A DNA stretch of 64,000 nucleotides from an uncultured Eubacteriales bacterium (GCA_934373635.1 CAKROZ010000004.1:60967-124966), one strand, 5' to 3'; shown: positions 52,119 to 61,782, counted from the first letter of the stretch. Made by a program: numbers and translations. Notes: generated by a model from the sequence alone, not told the origin.

Positions 52119-52165
52119 AAATTCGGATTTTTTGGTAAAAAACAAAGAAAAAGAGGATGATAGAT

Positions 52166-53227
52166 ATGAAAAAACTGAAGATCGGCTTGATCGGTGCGGG
52201 CAACATCGCAAACGCGCATCTCGAAGCCTACCGTCACGTCGCGGACGCGGAGATCTACGCGATCTGCGACATCAATTCCGAAAGACTGACCGAGACCGCC
52301 GACCGCTTCGGCATCGAGCGCCGTTACGGGAGCGTCGACGAGATGCTCGCGGCGTGCCCCGAGCTTGACGCCGCCGATGTTTGCGTTTGGAACTGCAATC
52401 ACGCGGAGTGTAGCATCAAGGCATTGAATGCGGGGCTCCATGTCCTTTGTGAAAAGCCGATGGCGTACAACGCCGCCGAGGCGGAGAAAATGCTCGCCGC
52501 CGCGAAGAAGAACGACCGCCTTCTGATGATCGGCTTCGTCCTTCGCTTCTCGGACGATGCGCGCATTGCCGAGGACATTATCCGTTCGGGCGCGCTCGGC
52601 GAGATCTATTACAGCGAGGCACAGTACGTCCGCCGTCACGGCAATCCCGGCGGTTGGTTCTGCAATAAGGCGCTGTCGGGCGGCGGTCCGATCATCGACC
52701 TCGGCGTGCATGTCATCGACCTGACGCGTTACCTGATGGGCAATCCCCATCCCGTCAGTGTCTATGCCGTCGCGAGCGATAAGGTCGGGAAGCGCAACGA
52801 GCTGAAAACGCACGCCGCATGGATGCCGAAGGGCGCGTCGGACGCGGATATCTGCGACGTCGAGGATTTCGCCTCCGCGCTCATCCGCTACGACAACGGC
52901 GCCGTCACCCACCTTATCACCGCTTATGACTTCAACGGCGAGGAAAGAGCGAAGCGCTGCCTCTACGGCACGAAGGGCGGACTCGATCTTTCGAACGGCG
53001 TCAAGCTCTATACGACGACGAACAACTTCCTCTCCGATGTCAACCTCCTCACGAAGGACTATAAAGAGCACCGCGAGATGTTCGACGCCGAGATGGCGCA
53101 CTTCGTCGACTGCGCCCTTCATGGCACGCCCTGCCGTGCGAAGGCGGAGGACGGAATCGTCGTCATGAAGATCCTCGATGCGATCTATGAATCGGCACGT
53201 ACAAGCCATGAGGTCTTGATTCGATAG
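52166..53227 (+). CDS. Gfo/Idh/MocA family oxidoreductase
   Basis: A 353-residue NAD(P)-dependent sugar dehydrogenase. The N-terminal Rossmann motif is GLIGAGNIANAHLEAY; the second conserved block is CEKPMAYNAAEAEKML near residue 95, with the catalytic Lys in EKP. GGGPIIDLGVHVIDL near residue 175 contains the catalytic His of the C-terminal domain. The substrate is unknown. ATG 52166 has AGAGGATG nine bases upstream; an in-frame ATG three codons earlier is less well placed. With the isomerase upstream it likely forms a two-gene catabolic unit. Confidence 0.92.
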   Translation: MKKLKIGLIGAGNIANAHLEAYRHVADAEIYAICDINSERLTETADRFGIERRYGSVDEMLAACPELDAADVCVWNCNHAECSIKALNAGLHVLCEKPMAYNAAEAEKMLAAAKKNDRLLMIGFVLRFSDDARIAEDIIRSGALGEIYYSEAQYVRRHGNPGGWFCNKALSGGGPIIDLGVHVIDLTRYLMGNPHPVSVYAVASDKVGKRNELKTHAAWMPKGASDADICDVEDFASALIRYDNGAVTHLITAYDFNGEERAKRCLYGTKGGLDLSNGVKLYTTTNNFLSDVNLLTKDYKEHREMFDAEMAHFVDCALHGTPCRAKAEDGIVVMKILDAIYESARTSHEVLIR

Positions 53228-53530
53228 TTTTGCAGCAAAAGAATCGTGTATAATTTTTACGTTTCCTTATTTTCGAATGTGCGGGAATTAAGATGATAAC
53301 GAATGCTTTTATTTTTATGTGTATTTGTACATCATCACTGTATCATAAGAAAAACGAAGTCAAAACGGACACGAAGCTTTAAAAATACCAAACCCGGGCG
53401 TTCTTTCTCATTCCCTTCGGGATACAGATGCTTTAGCAAGTTTCGCATCGAAGCGAACAAAGCTCGCAAAAGACGGAGATCGATCCCGTTAAAGTGATCA
53501 TTGCATGAAGCAAATTTTGCAACAAATAGA
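53228..53530. other. AT-rich intergenic stretch, nothing recognised
   Basis: Short frames on both strands lack ribosome sites and family resemblance. No promoter with both elements and no strong hairpin was found apart from the terminator that follows. Confidence 0.5.
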
Positions 53531-53563
53531 AAAACAGACCGGGCATTCCTTGTTGCCCGGTCT
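53524..53563 (-). terminator. Terminator of kapD-like gene
   Basis: Ten-base-pair stem (53536-53545 with 53554-53563), eight-base loop; on the minus strand it is followed by GTTTTTCTATTTG. Confidence 0.8.
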
Positions 53564-53616
53564 ATTTTCATGAGTATTAGAACTTTTTGGCTTCACGGCT
53601 CAATGCGGCGGTCTTT

Positions 53617-54612
53617 TCACCCCTCATTTGTCGATATCGTTTCGGCGTTCGGTTTTCTTTTGCGTCTTCTGCCCGAACGGCGGGAGCGCGTCTTTTTTCT
53701 AACATCGCTCTCTTCGAGCTTTCTGCGGTATTCGGCGATCGCTTCCTCGTCCGCACGGGTAATCGTCCGCTTGGCACGGAAGGTGTCGTTGAAATTTCTC
53801 TGTACCTTCAGGGTGAGGAACATGTTCCCGTCCCGCCCGCAGGCGTAGGGGAATAGATAGCGTTGACCCTTCGAGTGCAGGGGCTTTCCCTTCGCCGTCA
53901 GTGCCTTTTTGCAGATCGGGCAGAGCGGGGAGACGACGCACGCGTCCTCGAGCATTTCGTTCACGGTCACATACCCGTCATCGCCCGCATCGGCGTCCCC
54001 GATGACCGAACTTTCGAGGTATTGCCCGCGCGACGCGTCGTATGCGCGGATCCCGCCCGCGACATTGAGCTTCGCCGCGACGAGTGCGGTAAAGTACGCG
54101 TCGTTGAGTGCGTCGTGCGCGGGGAGATTCTGCGGGATCTCAAAGTGCTCCATCGCGTATTCAAGGGAGCGCTGTTTATTTCCTCCCCCCTCGACCTGCT
54201 TGTTGAAGATCACCTGTAGGTCATAGGTGGTATCGAGCCAGTCGGAGGGAATCTTGTGGACGTGGAAATTCTCCTTGAGCATCGGAATGTCGTCGGGACC
54301 CCATGTGAGAAAGGCGAAATCCCGCCCGCAAAAGCGCTTGAAATTCTCTGCCGCCTCGGAGAGCGAGAGGCCGAGATCCATCTGCTCCTGCGAGATGCCC
54401 GTCAGTTGTGCCACGTGCTTATGGATCTTTTTGAAATACTTCGGCTTGACGATGACCGAGTAGGAACCGCAGGGACGCAGATTCCGATCGAGCTTGACCG
54501 CACCGATCTGGATCACCTCGCCGCGCAGGCGGGAGGAAAGCTGCTTTTGCACGGCGATCGCCTTTTGCGCATACGCCTGATTCCATTCGAGGTCGAGTGT
54601 AATATAATACAT
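53617..54612 (-). CDS. DEDDh exonuclease, KapD-like
   Basis: A 331-residue protein. Residues 1-180 are a 3'-5' exonuclease domain: Exo I YITLDLEWNQ, Exo II TWGPDDIPMLKEN and Exo III AHDALNDAYFTALVAAK with the DEDDh His. After a linker there is a probable zinc-binding domain with CPICKKAL and YACGRDGN, and a very basic C-terminal tail (KKTRSRRSGRRRKRK). The exonuclease part resembles KapD, an inhibitor of the KinA sporulation pathway in Bacillus; the added zinc and basic tail suggest RNA or DNA binding. It is monocistronic with its own promoter. Confidence 0.85.
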   Translation of the reverse strand: MYYITLDLEWNQAYAQKAIAVQKQLSSRLRGEVIQIGAVKLDRNLRPCGSYSVIVKPKYFKKIHKHVAQLTGISQEQMDLGLSLSEAAENFKRFCGRDFAFLTWGPDDIPMLKENFHVHKIPSDWLDTTYDLQVIFNKQVEGGGNKQRSLEYAMEHFEIPQNLPAHDALNDAYFTALVAAKLNVAGGIRAYDASRGQYLESSVIGDADAGDDGYVTVNEMLEDACVVSPLCPICKKALTAKGKPLHSKGQRYLFPYACGRDGNMFLTLKVQRNFNDTFRAKRTITRADEEAIAEYRRKLEESDVRKKTRSRRSGRRRKRKPNAETISTNEG

Positions 54613-54647
54613 TCTGTTATCCTTTGTTTCATTTCTTACAATAAAAA

Positions 54648-54676
54648 ATTATAACACGCACAGGAGAAATTGTCAA
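54648..54676 (-). promoter_or_regulatory. Consensus promoter of kapD-like gene
   Basis: Minus strand TTGACA (54671-54676), 17-base spacer, TATAAT (54648-54653): perfect match. It lies back to back with the glnN promoter, only 19 bases between the two -35 elements. Confidence 0.87.
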
Positions 54677-54695
54677 GATAAGGCGAACAAAATTC

Positions 54696-54724
54696 TTGAC
54701 AAAGAGGGGGAATTGCGATATAAT
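54696..54724 (+). promoter_or_regulatory. Consensus promoter of glnN
   Basis: TTGACA (54696-54701), 17-base spacer, TATAAT (54719-54724): perfect match, 60 bases before the start codon. Confidence 0.87.
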
Positions 54725-54784
54725 TAAGAATATTGATTCGTTACCCGTGAAAAGGCTCGCGGGAGAGGGGAAAAGGAAGAAACA

Positions 54785-56887
54785 ATGACGGAAACATATG
54801 AACGGATTCCCGCGCTCTTCGGCGCACAGGTCTTTGGCGAGGCGGTGATGCGGGAGCGCCTGCCGAAGGATGTCTATCTCTCGCTCGTCAATACCATCGC
54901 CACGGGCAACGAGATCGACGCCTCCATCGCCGACGTGGTTGCGGGAGCGATGAAGGATTGGGCGATCGAGCACGGCGCCACCCACTATACCCACTGGTTT
55001 CAGCCGCTGACGGGCGTCACGGCGGAAAAGCACGATTCCTTCCTCTCGCCCGTCGGACACGGGCAGGCGATCATGGAGTTTTCGGGGAAGGAGCTCATCC
55101 GCGGTGAGCCGGACGCCTCCTCATTCCCCTCGGGCGGACTGCGCGCCACCTTCGAGGCGCGCGGCTATACCGCGTGGGATCCCGCGTCCTACGCCTTCGT
55201 GAAGGACGGCTCCCTGTATATCCCCACCGCCTTCTGCTCCTACACGGGAGAGGCGCTCGATACCAAGACGCCCCTTCTCCGTTCGATGGATGCCATCAGC
55301 ACCGAGGCGCTCCGCATCCTCCGCCTGTTCGGCGATACGACGTCGAAGAGAGTCAATACCACCGTCGGCGCGGAGCAGGAGTATTTCCTCGTCGATGCCG
55401 AGGATTATAAGGCGCGCCGCGATCTCTTCTACTGCGGCAGGACCCTCTTCGGCGCTCCCGCGGTCAAAGGGCAGGAGCTTGAGGATCACTATTTCGGCGC
55501 GCTCCGCCCGCGGGTCGGCGCTTTCATGCGGGAGCTTGACCGCACCCTTTGGGAGCTCGGCATTCCCTCGAAGACCAAGCACAATGAGGTTGCCCCCTCC
55601 CAGCACGAGCTGGCGCCCGTCTTCACCTCCACCAACATTGCCGTCGACCAGAACCTTCTGACCATGGAATGTATGCGCAAGATCGCGCCGAAGTACGGCA
55701 TGGAATGTCTTCTCGCCGAGAAGCCCTTCGCGGGCATCAACGGCTCGGGAAAGCACAACAATTGGTCGATCGCTACCGACACGGGCACCAATCTTCTGAA
55801 GCCGGGGAAGACCCCGAGAGAAAACAAGCTTTTCCTCCTCGTTCTCGCCGCCGTCATCAAGGCGGTGGACGAATATCAGGAGCTGCTCCGCATCTCCGCC
55901 GCCACGGCGGGGAACGACCACCGCCTCGGCGGCAGTGAGGCGCCGCCCGCCATCGTCTCGGTGTTCCTCGGAGAGGAGCTTGACGCGCTCGTCGACGCGA
56001 TCGTCGCGGGCGCCGCCTATGAAAACAAAAAGACCAATTATATGTCCCTCGGCGTCCCTTCGGTCCCGACGATCCGTCGGGATACCACCGACCGAAACCG
56101 CACCTCTCCCTTCGCCTTCACGGGCAATAAGTTTGAATTCCGCATGGTCGGCTCGTCGCAGAACATCGCGCTTGCCAACATCGTGCTGAATACCGCCGTG
56201 GCGAATTCCTTTGCCGAATTTGCCGATACGCTCGAAGGGGCGGAGCATTTCGAGACGGCGCTCGATGCCCTGATCGCGGACACCTTCCGCCGCCACCGCA
56301 GGATCCTCTTCTCGGGCAACAGCTATGCAAAGGAATGGGAGGAGGAAGCGCGCGCCCGCGGACTCGCCTGCTTAAAGACCGCGCCCGAGGCATACGCGCA
56401 TTTTACCGATGCGAAGAACGTCTCCCTCTTCACCCGTTTCGGCGTCATGAGCGAGACGGAGATGAGCTCCCGCCGTGAGATCTTCTTTGAGAATTATCGG
56501 AAGATCGTCGGCATCGAGGCACGCACCATGGTCGAGATGACCGAGCGGGACATTCTCCCCGCCGTCTCCTCCTATGTTTCGAAACTTGCGGAGGGCATCA
56601 ATCAAAAGCGCGCGGCGCTCCCCTCCGTCGACCTCCCCTTCGAGATCGGGACGGCAGAGAAGCTCACCGACCTGATGGCAAAGACCGTCGCGGCGAAAGC
56701 CGCCCTCGAGAAGGCGGAGCACACCGCCGAGGGCAAGCCGACGGACGAAGAGCGCGCCATGTACACAAAGGATACGGTCCTTCCGAAAATGGACGCCCTC
56801 CGCCGCCTCGTCGACACGATGGAGACCCTCACCGCCCGCGAGTATTGGCCCATGCCGACCTACGGCGACCTGACCTACCGCGTCTGA
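54785..56887 (+). CDS. glnN: Type III glutamine synthetase
   Basis: A 700-residue enzyme making glutamine from glutamate and ammonia; this long dodecameric type is common in Bacteroides and Clostridia. The GSIII N-terminal FGAQVFGEAVMRERLPKDVY is present, then THWFQPLTG, FPSGGLRATFEARGY, the Glu ligand in TVGAEQEYFLVD, KHNEVAPSQHELAP, and NGSGKHNNWS with the catalytic His. The C-terminus (YSPMP-like REYWPMPTYGDLTYRV) is also typical. GGAAG lies upstream of the ATG. It is monocistronic. Confidence 0.96.
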   Translation: MTETYERIPALFGAQVFGEAVMRERLPKDVYLSLVNTIATGNEIDASIADVVAGAMKDWAIEHGATHYTHWFQPLTGVTAEKHDSFLSPVGHGQAIMEFSGKELIRGEPDASSFPSGGLRATFEARGYTAWDPASYAFVKDGSLYIPTAFCSYTGEALDTKTPLLRSMDAISTEALRILRLFGDTTSKRVNTTVGAEQEYFLVDAEDYKARRDLFYCGRTLFGAPAVKGQELEDHYFGALRPRVGAFMRELDRTLWELGIPSKTKHNEVAPSQHELAPVFTSTNIAVDQNLLTMECMRKIAPKYGMECLLAEKPFAGINGSGKHNNWSIATDTGTNLLKPGKTPRENKLFLLVLAAVIKAVDEYQELLRISAATAGNDHRLGGSEAPPAIVSVFLGEELDALVDAIVAGAAYENKKTNYMSLGVPSVPTIRRDTTDRNRTSPFAFTGNKFEFRMVGSSQNIALANIVLNTAVANSFAEFADTLEGAEHFETALDALIADTFRRHRRILFSGNSYAKEWEEEARARGLACLKTAPEAYAHFTDAKNVSLFTRFGVMSETEMSSRREIFFENYRKIVGIEARTMVEMTERDILPAVSSYVSKLAEGINQKRAALPSVDLPFEIGTAEKLTDLMAKTVAAKAALEKAEHTAEGKPTDEERAMYTKDTVLPKMDALRRLVDTMETLTAREYWPMPTYGDLTYRV

Positions 56888-56993
56888 ATTCCTGCGTTTC
56901 TTTGATCTTTTTCGAAGACCTGATTTGATTGTCTCTTCCCTCGCTCCGACAACTGACAAAGAACCGGTTTTTCAAAATAGACGTCAAAATGTA

Positions 56994-57039
56994 AACAAAC
57001 AACGGCATTTTCGCTTTTGCGAAAATGCCGTTGTTTGTT
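56994..57039. terminator. Two-way terminator between glnN and ABC exporter
   Basis: Perfect 21-base-pair stem (56994-57014 with 57019-57039), loop TTTT, A-rich left and T-rich right ends. It serves the convergent glnN and ABC exporter genes. Confidence 0.85.
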
Positions 57040-57060
57040 AGGGACAGAGGGTGTCGGGGC

Positions 57061-58809
57061 TTACACCGTCTGTGACATGGATGCCGTTTCGCGGAACTGG
57101 TAGCTGTAGAGCTTCTTATATTCGCCCTGCTTCGCCATCAATTCTTCGTGCGTGCCCTGTTCCACGATGCCGCGGCTGTCAATGACGACGATCTCGTGCG
57201 CGTTCTTCACGGTGGAGAGACGGTGGGCGACGACGATGACCGTCCGCTCGCGCGATAACTCCTCGAGCGCGCTCTGGATCTGCATTTCGGTCGCGTTGTC
57301 GAGGGCGCTCGTCGCCTCGTCGAGAATGAGCAGCTTCGGGTTTTTGAGAAAGACGCGGGCGATCGCGACCCGTTGCTTCTGCCCACCCGAGAGCTTGATG
57401 CCGCGCTCGCCGACCTCGGTGTCATATCCCTTCGGCAGGGAAGCGACATAGTCGTGGATGTTTGCCTTTTTCGCCGCCTGTACGATGTCCTCCTCGGTGG
57501 CGTTTTCCGCGCCGTAGGCGATGTTTTCTCTCACCGTACCGTCAAAAAGGAAAATGTTCTGCGATACGATGCCGATGTTCTCACGCAGAGAGGACAGACG
57601 GATGTCCGAGAGGGGAACCCCGTCGAGCGTGATTACCCCCGAGGTCACATTGTAAAAGCGGGGGATTAGGTGGCAGAGCGTCGTCTTGCCGCCGCCCGAC
57701 GGACCGACGAGGGCGAGCGTCTCGCCCGCAGGGATCGAAAGGTTCAGGTGCGAGATGACGTTGCGCGTCTCCTCCTCCGTTCCCGCGCCGTAGCGGAAGG
57801 TGACGTCCGAGAAGACAAGCTCTCCCTTCACGTTGGAGAGAGTGACCGTCCCCGTGTCGATCTCATCGGGCAGCGCCATGATCTCGGCAAAGCGCGTAAA
57901 GCCCGACATGCCCTCCTGCATTTGCTCGAAGAGGGCGACGAAGCGACGAATCGGGTCGAGAAACATGCTGATATACAGAATGAATGCCGCGAACTCTCCC
58001 GTGTTGATGTACCCGCGGTAAAGGAACAGACCGCCGACGAAAATAATGACAAGATAGAGAACGTCGGTCATGAGCGTCATCACGGCTTCAAAGGTGCCGA
58101 GGGATTTCATCGCGTCGGAACGATAACCGATAAAGTGCTTGTTCTCCTCGTCGAATTTCGATAGCTCGTGTGCCTCGGCGACGTAGGATTTCGTCTCGCG
58201 GATCCCCGCGATCGAGTTTTCCACCTCCGCGTTGACCGCCGCGATCTGACGGCGTGAATTGCGCATTGCCGTCATCATCTTCTTTCGAGACAGCGCCGTG
58301 AACAGAACGATAAAGGGGATCACAGCATACATAATCAAGGCAAGAGGTAAATAAATGTTTGCAAGAATGATGAAAGAACCGATCAGCATGAGAATTGATA
58401 TGAAAAGATTCTCAGGCCCGTGATGTGCAAGCTCGGAGACATCAAAGAGGTCGTTCACAAGGCGCGAGAGCAGATCGCCCGTCTTGTGCTCGTCAAAATA
58501 GGAGAAGGGAAGGGATTCGTACTTCTTGAATAAGTCCCGCCGCATGTCTCCCTGCATTCGTACACCGACGATGTGCCCCCAATAGCCGACGATATAATTG
58601 CATACCGCTTTCAGCAGGTAGATCCCGAGCAGGATTGCCGACCAGAGGATCAAAAGGGAGATCTTCCCGTTCGGTACATAGTCGTTGATGATATTCTTGA
58701 CGATGGTGGGGTAGAAGAGTCCGCACACCGCGATCAGGACGCCCGCCGACATATCGAGAAAGAATAGCTTCCTGTGCGGCTTATAATAAGAAATGAAAAG
58801 CTTCAGCAT
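57061..58809 (-). CDS. ABC exporter half-transporter, membrane domain plus ATPase
   Basis: A 582-residue half-transporter. Six membrane segments fill residues 1-310 (LFFLDMSAGVLIAV, IAAVNAEVENSIAGIRETKSY linker helix). ATPase motifs are GPSGGGKTT near 375, LSGGQKQR near 475, LLILDEATSALD and H-loop VVAHRLST. The family (MsbA/LmrA-like) exports lipids, peptides or drugs; cargo is unknown. The start overlaps the end of recX by seven bases and has no strong ribosome site, suggesting coupling. It acts as a homodimer if no partner exists; none is adjacent. Confidence 0.93.
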   Translation of the reverse strand: MLKLFISYYKPHRKLFFLDMSAGVLIAVCGLFYPTIVKNIINDYVPNGKISLLILWSAILLGIYLLKAVCNYIVGYWGHIVGVRMQGDMRRDLFKKYESLPFSYFDEHKTGDLLSRLVNDLFDVSELAHHGPENLFISILMLIGSFIILANIYLPLALIMYAVIPFIVLFTALSRKKMMTAMRNSRRQIAAVNAEVENSIAGIRETKSYVAEAHELSKFDEENKHFIGYRSDAMKSLGTFEAVMTLMTDVLYLVIIFVGGLFLYRGYINTGEFAAFILYISMFLDPIRRFVALFEQMQEGMSGFTRFAEIMALPDEIDTGTVTLSNVKGELVFSDVTFRYGAGTEEETRNVISHLNLSIPAGETLALVGPSGGGKTTLCHLIPRFYNVTSGVITLDGVPLSDIRLSSLRENIGIVSQNIFLFDGTVRENIAYGAENATEEDIVQAAKKANIHDYVASLPKGYDTEVGERGIKLSGGQKQRVAIARVFLKNPKLLILDEATSALDNATEMQIQSALEELSRERTVIVVAHRLSTVKNAHEIVVIDSRGIVEQGTHEELMAKQGEYKKLYSYQFRETASMSQTV

Positions 58810-59348
58810 GATTTGTAACCGTATTTTATCCTGTATTTTTGTATTTCTTCGGGGGAGGGATCGTCACCTGCGTGCTTTTCGAGCAGACGGGAGAAGTTTT
58901 CCGAAAAATCGATGTCCCCTGCGTCGACAAGCTCCGTGAGAACGCGATTGACCTTCCCGGGGGCATAGCCCTTGGCAGAGAGCTCCGCGCGCACCCGATA
59001 GGGACCGTGCAGCTTCCCGTTCGCCGCGGCAAGCACGAGGACGCGGAGCGCGCGCAGCTCGTCGAGATACCCGAGCCGCACCGTCTCCCGCACCGTCTCC
59101 TCCGCAATCTCGCGGGAGACACCCTTGCGCCGCAGCTTTTCGGTCAGCGTCCGTTCGCTGTTGTCCGCAAAAGCGAGAAGGCGCAAGGCGATCTTCATCG
59201 CCTCCCGCCTCTCGTGTTCGAGTAGGATCTCCTCTTTTGTGTCCGCATCGATCACATCCCCGACGCGGGGCGCACCGACGGAAAGATAGAACGTCTCGCC
59301 GACGGTATAGGACGTGACCCCCTCCTCCGTGCGGATGCCGAGCACCAT
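58803..59348 (-). CDS. recX: Regulatory protein RecX
   Basis: A 181-residue helical protein that binds RecA filaments and restrains them. The characteristic repeated three-helix units are visible: ALRLLAFADNSERTLTEKLRRKGVS, VRETVRLGYLDELR, YRVRAELSAKGYAPGKVNRVL and KYRIKYGYKS. The frame is open to 59441 inside recA, but ATG 59348 has AAAGGA ten bases upstream; a longer form cannot be excluded. It follows recA after about 50 bases, the usual arrangement. Confidence 0.88.
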   Translation of the reverse strand: MVLGIRTEEGVTSYTVGETFYLSVGAPRVGDVIDADTKEEILLEHERREAMKIALRLLAFADNSERTLTEKLRRKGVSREIAEETVRETVRLGYLDELRALRVLVLAAANGKLHGPYRVRAELSAKGYAPGKVNRVLTELVDAGDIDFSENFSRLLEKHAGDDPSPEEIQKYRIKYGYKSC

Positions 59349-59397
59349 CGTGTGCTTTTCCTTTCCGACACGGAGAAAGGCGACCGTCTCACAAAAC

Positions 59398-60513
59398 TCA
59401 GAGGTCTTCACCTTCGTCAAAATCCTTGATTTCAAATTCATCGTCCGATTCGGGGAGCGTTTCCTCCAGGTCCTTGCCCTTCATCTTCTCCCGCACCTGA
59501 CTCTCGAGCTTGCCGAGAAGCTCCTTGTCGCTCTCGATGAGCTTTCTGACGTTTTCCTTGCCCTGCCCGAGCCGCTGACCGTCATAGTAGAACCACGCGC
59601 CGCTCTTTTCGACGACGCCGAGCTGGATCGCGAGGTCGATGATCTCGGTCGACTTGGAGATGCCCGAGCCGTACAGAATGTCGAATTCCGCCGTGCGGAA
59701 GGGAGGCGCCACCTTGTTCTTGACCACCTTGCAGCGGGTGCGCGAACCGTAGATTTCATCCCCGTTTTTCAGTACCTCGACCTTGCGCACGTCGATGCGG
59801 ACGGAGGCATAGAATTTCAGCGCACGGCCGCCCGTCGTGACCTCGGGGTTTCCGTACATCACGCCGACCTTTTCGCGGAGCTGGTTCGTAAAGATGACGA
59901 TTGCGTTCGATTTTGCGATTGAGCCGGAGAGCTTACGCATTGCCTGCGACATGAGACGCGCCTGCACGCCGACGTGCGAGGCACCCATTTCGCCTTCGAT
60001 CTCCTGCCGCGGGACGAGTGCCGCCACCGAGTCGATGACCACGATGTCGATGGCACCCGAATTGACGAGCGTCTCCGCAATCTCGAGTGCCTGCTCGCCG
60101 CAGTCCGGCTGGGAGACCAACAGATTGTTGATATCGACGCCGAGCTTCTTCGCGTAAACGGGGTCGAGCGCGTGCTCCGCGTCGATGAACGCCGCCTCGC
60201 CGCCCGCCTTTTGCACCTCGGCAATGACGTGCAGGGCGATGGTCGTTTTACCCGAGGATTCGGGACCGTAGATTTCGGTGATTCTTCCCTTCGGAATCCC
60301 CCCGATGCCGAGGGCATAGTCGAGGGTCAGAGAGCCCGTCGATACGGCGGAAACGTTCATGTCGGCATTTTCACCGAGACGCATGATGGAGCCTTTGCCG
60401 CACTCGCGCTCGATGCGTGCCATGACGGTCTCGACCGCCGCCTTCTTTTCGGAATCGCTTTGCGGCTTGACGATCTCGACCGCCGCCGTTGCGTTGCTTT
60501 TTTTCGTAGCCAT
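59398..60513 (-). CDS. recA: Recombinase RecA
   Basis: A 371-residue recombinase for homologous recombination and the SOS response. The Walker A is GPESSGKTT near residue 83, the DNA-binding loops follow MGASHVGVQARLMSQAMR and NQLREKVGVMYGNPE, and TTGGRALKFYASVR is the conserved core. The acidic C-terminal tail (DEFEIKDFDEGEDL) is normal. AAGGAG lies about twelve bases upstream. No GAAC-N4-GTTC SOS box was seen in the upstream 100 bases. Confidence 0.97.
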   Translation of the reverse strand: MATKKSNATAAVEIVKPQSDSEKKAAVETVMARIERECGKGSIMRLGENADMNVSAVSTGSLTLDYALGIGGIPKGRITEIYGPESSGKTTIALHVIAEVQKAGGEAAFIDAEHALDPVYAKKLGVDINNLLVSQPDCGEQALEIAETLVNSGAIDIVVIDSVAALVPRQEIEGEMGASHVGVQARLMSQAMRKLSGSIAKSNAIVIFTNQLREKVGVMYGNPEVTTGGRALKFYASVRIDVRKVEVLKNGDEIYGSRTRCKVVKNKVAPPFRTAEFDILYGSGISKSTEIIDLAIQLGVVEKSGAWFYYDGQRLGQGKENVRKLIESDKELLGKLESQVREKMKGKDLEETLPESDDEFEIKDFDEGEDL

Positions 60514-60548
60514 GAGATGATATACTCCTTTTCGTTTGTTACAACCCT

Positions 60549-60557
60549 ATTCTACCA
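60549..60557 (-). promoter_or_regulatory. Candidate extended -10 promoter of recA
   Basis: Minus strand TGG-TAGAAT (extended -10) about 35 bases before recA; the -35 region (CGTTTA) is poor. Prediction only. Confidence 0.35.
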
Positions 60558-60615
60558 CGCGAATTGTCCCATAAACGGGACTTCCGCACATTTTTCGAAA
60601 AAACTCCGAAATTTT

Positions 60616-60783
60616 TCAGAACAATTTCGTCGCGCCGAGCGGACGGATGCGGAATTTCATTGCCGCGCCGTGACCGAAGATCCTGTCCATTTTTTCGCAA
60701 TACGCGTCGGGGTCGGCATATAGCGCGGTATAGGCGCGGAGCGCGCCGTCTGTCAGAAGTTTTTTGAGTTCGTTTGCTTTCAT
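60616..60783 (-). CDS. Small protein of unknown function, possible truncated relic
   Basis: A 55-residue frame starting MKANELKKLLTDGALRAY and ending RPLGATKLF. AAAGGACC lies seven bases before the ATG, and codon use is like that of its neighbours, so it is probably translated. The first 30 residues recall the N-terminus of galactokinase-type proteins of gut Clostridia (a Met-Lys-x-x-Glu-Leu start then ALY), so it may be a truncated relic; this is from memory of the pattern, not a search. It lies between miaA and recA on the same strand. Confidence 0.5.
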   Translation of the reverse strand: MKANELKKLLTDGALRAYTALYADPDAYCEKMDRIFGHGAAMKFRIRPLGATKLF

Positions 60784-60816
60784 AAGAGGTCCTTTCTATG
60801 TATCTGTGACTATATG

Positions 60817-61782
60817 TCAACAATTATTTGCAATATAAGATTCGTAAAAGGCAATAAGCTCCGAGACAAGCACATCCGCACTCTTCGGCGTCCCGTCCTC
60901 AAGGTCGGTGTAGACGGGCATTGCCTCCTTTTCTGCGCGGAACCACGTCAGCTGTCGCTTGGCGTAGCGTCGCGTCGCGAGGCGTACGGCGTCCGCCGCT
61001 TCCTCTCTCGTGCACGACCCGTGAAGGTAGGAGAGAAGCTCCTTGTAGCCGATCGCCTGCGCGGCGGTGCTCCCTTCCGTCAGTGCCCCCGAGGACAGAA
61101 GCGCACGCACTTCGTCCTCGAGTCCCGCGGCGAGCATTTCGTCCACGCGGCGGTCGACCCGCTCGTAGAGTGTCTCGCGCCGATGGAAGAGAAGGGTCGC
61201 CATTCCCACCGAGATGTCGGGGGGCACACAGCGGCTCTTTCGGTCAAGCGCGCTCTTCGTCTCTCCCGTCATGTCGTAAAGAATCAGCGCACGAATGACG
61301 CGGCGCACGTTGTTCGGATGAATGGCGGCGGCACTTTCGGGGTCGATGGCGCCGAGGCGCGCATGAAGCGCCTCCCGTCCTCCCTCACTCTCCGCGATCC
61401 TGCGGTATTCTTCGAGCAGGGCGGGGTCGCTTTCGGGCACGCGTGACAGGGGCGCGCGGGTGAGACTGTCGATATACAGTCCCGTTCCGCCGACGAAGAA
61501 GGGGAGCTTCCCCCTCGCCGTGATCTCTTCTGCGACGCGGAGCGCCGCCTCACGGTAATCCGAGACGGAAAAGTCCTCGCGCGGGTCGAGAATGTCGATC
61601 ATGTGGTGCGGCACGCCGAGCGTCTCTTCCGCTTTCACCTTCGCTGTGCCGATGTCCATGCCGCGGTAGAGCTGCATCGAGTCGCAGGAGATGATCTCGC
61701 ATCCGAGCCTTTTTGCGACGCGGACGGAGAGCGCGGTCTTTCCCGATGCCGTCGGACCGCAAAGAGCGATCGCACGTATCAT
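60817..61782 (-). CDS. miaA: tRNA dimethylallyltransferase
   Basis: A 321-residue enzyme that adds a dimethylallyl group to A37 of tRNAs reading U-starting codons. The P-loop is GPTASGKTALSVRVAKRLG near residue 8; DSMQLYRGMDIGTAK, PHHMIDILDP and FVGGTGLYIDSL are conserved; RRYAKRQLTWFR near the end contacts tRNA. ATG 61782 overlaps the stop of the upstream hydrolase (ATGA); a longer frame to 61803 is rejected. Confidence 0.96.
   Translation of the reverse strand: MIRAIALCGPTASGKTALSVRVAKRLGCEIISCDSMQLYRGMDIGTAKVKAEETLGVPHHMIDILDPREDFSVSDYREAALRVAEEITARGKLPFFVGGTGLYIDSLTRAPLSRVPESDPALLEEYRRIAESEGGREALHARLGAIDPESAAAIHPNNVRRVIRALILYDMTGETKSALDRKSRCVPPDISVGMATLLFHRRETLYERVDRRVDEMLAAGLEDEVRALLSSGALTEGSTAAQAIGYKELLSYLHGSCTREEAADAVRLATRRYAKRQLTWFRAEKEAMPVYTDLEDGTPKSADVLVSELIAFYESYIANNC

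Noticed and set aside
60514..60615. SOS box before recA
   Set aside because: No GAAC-N4-GTTC or close variant is present between recA and the small upstream gene.
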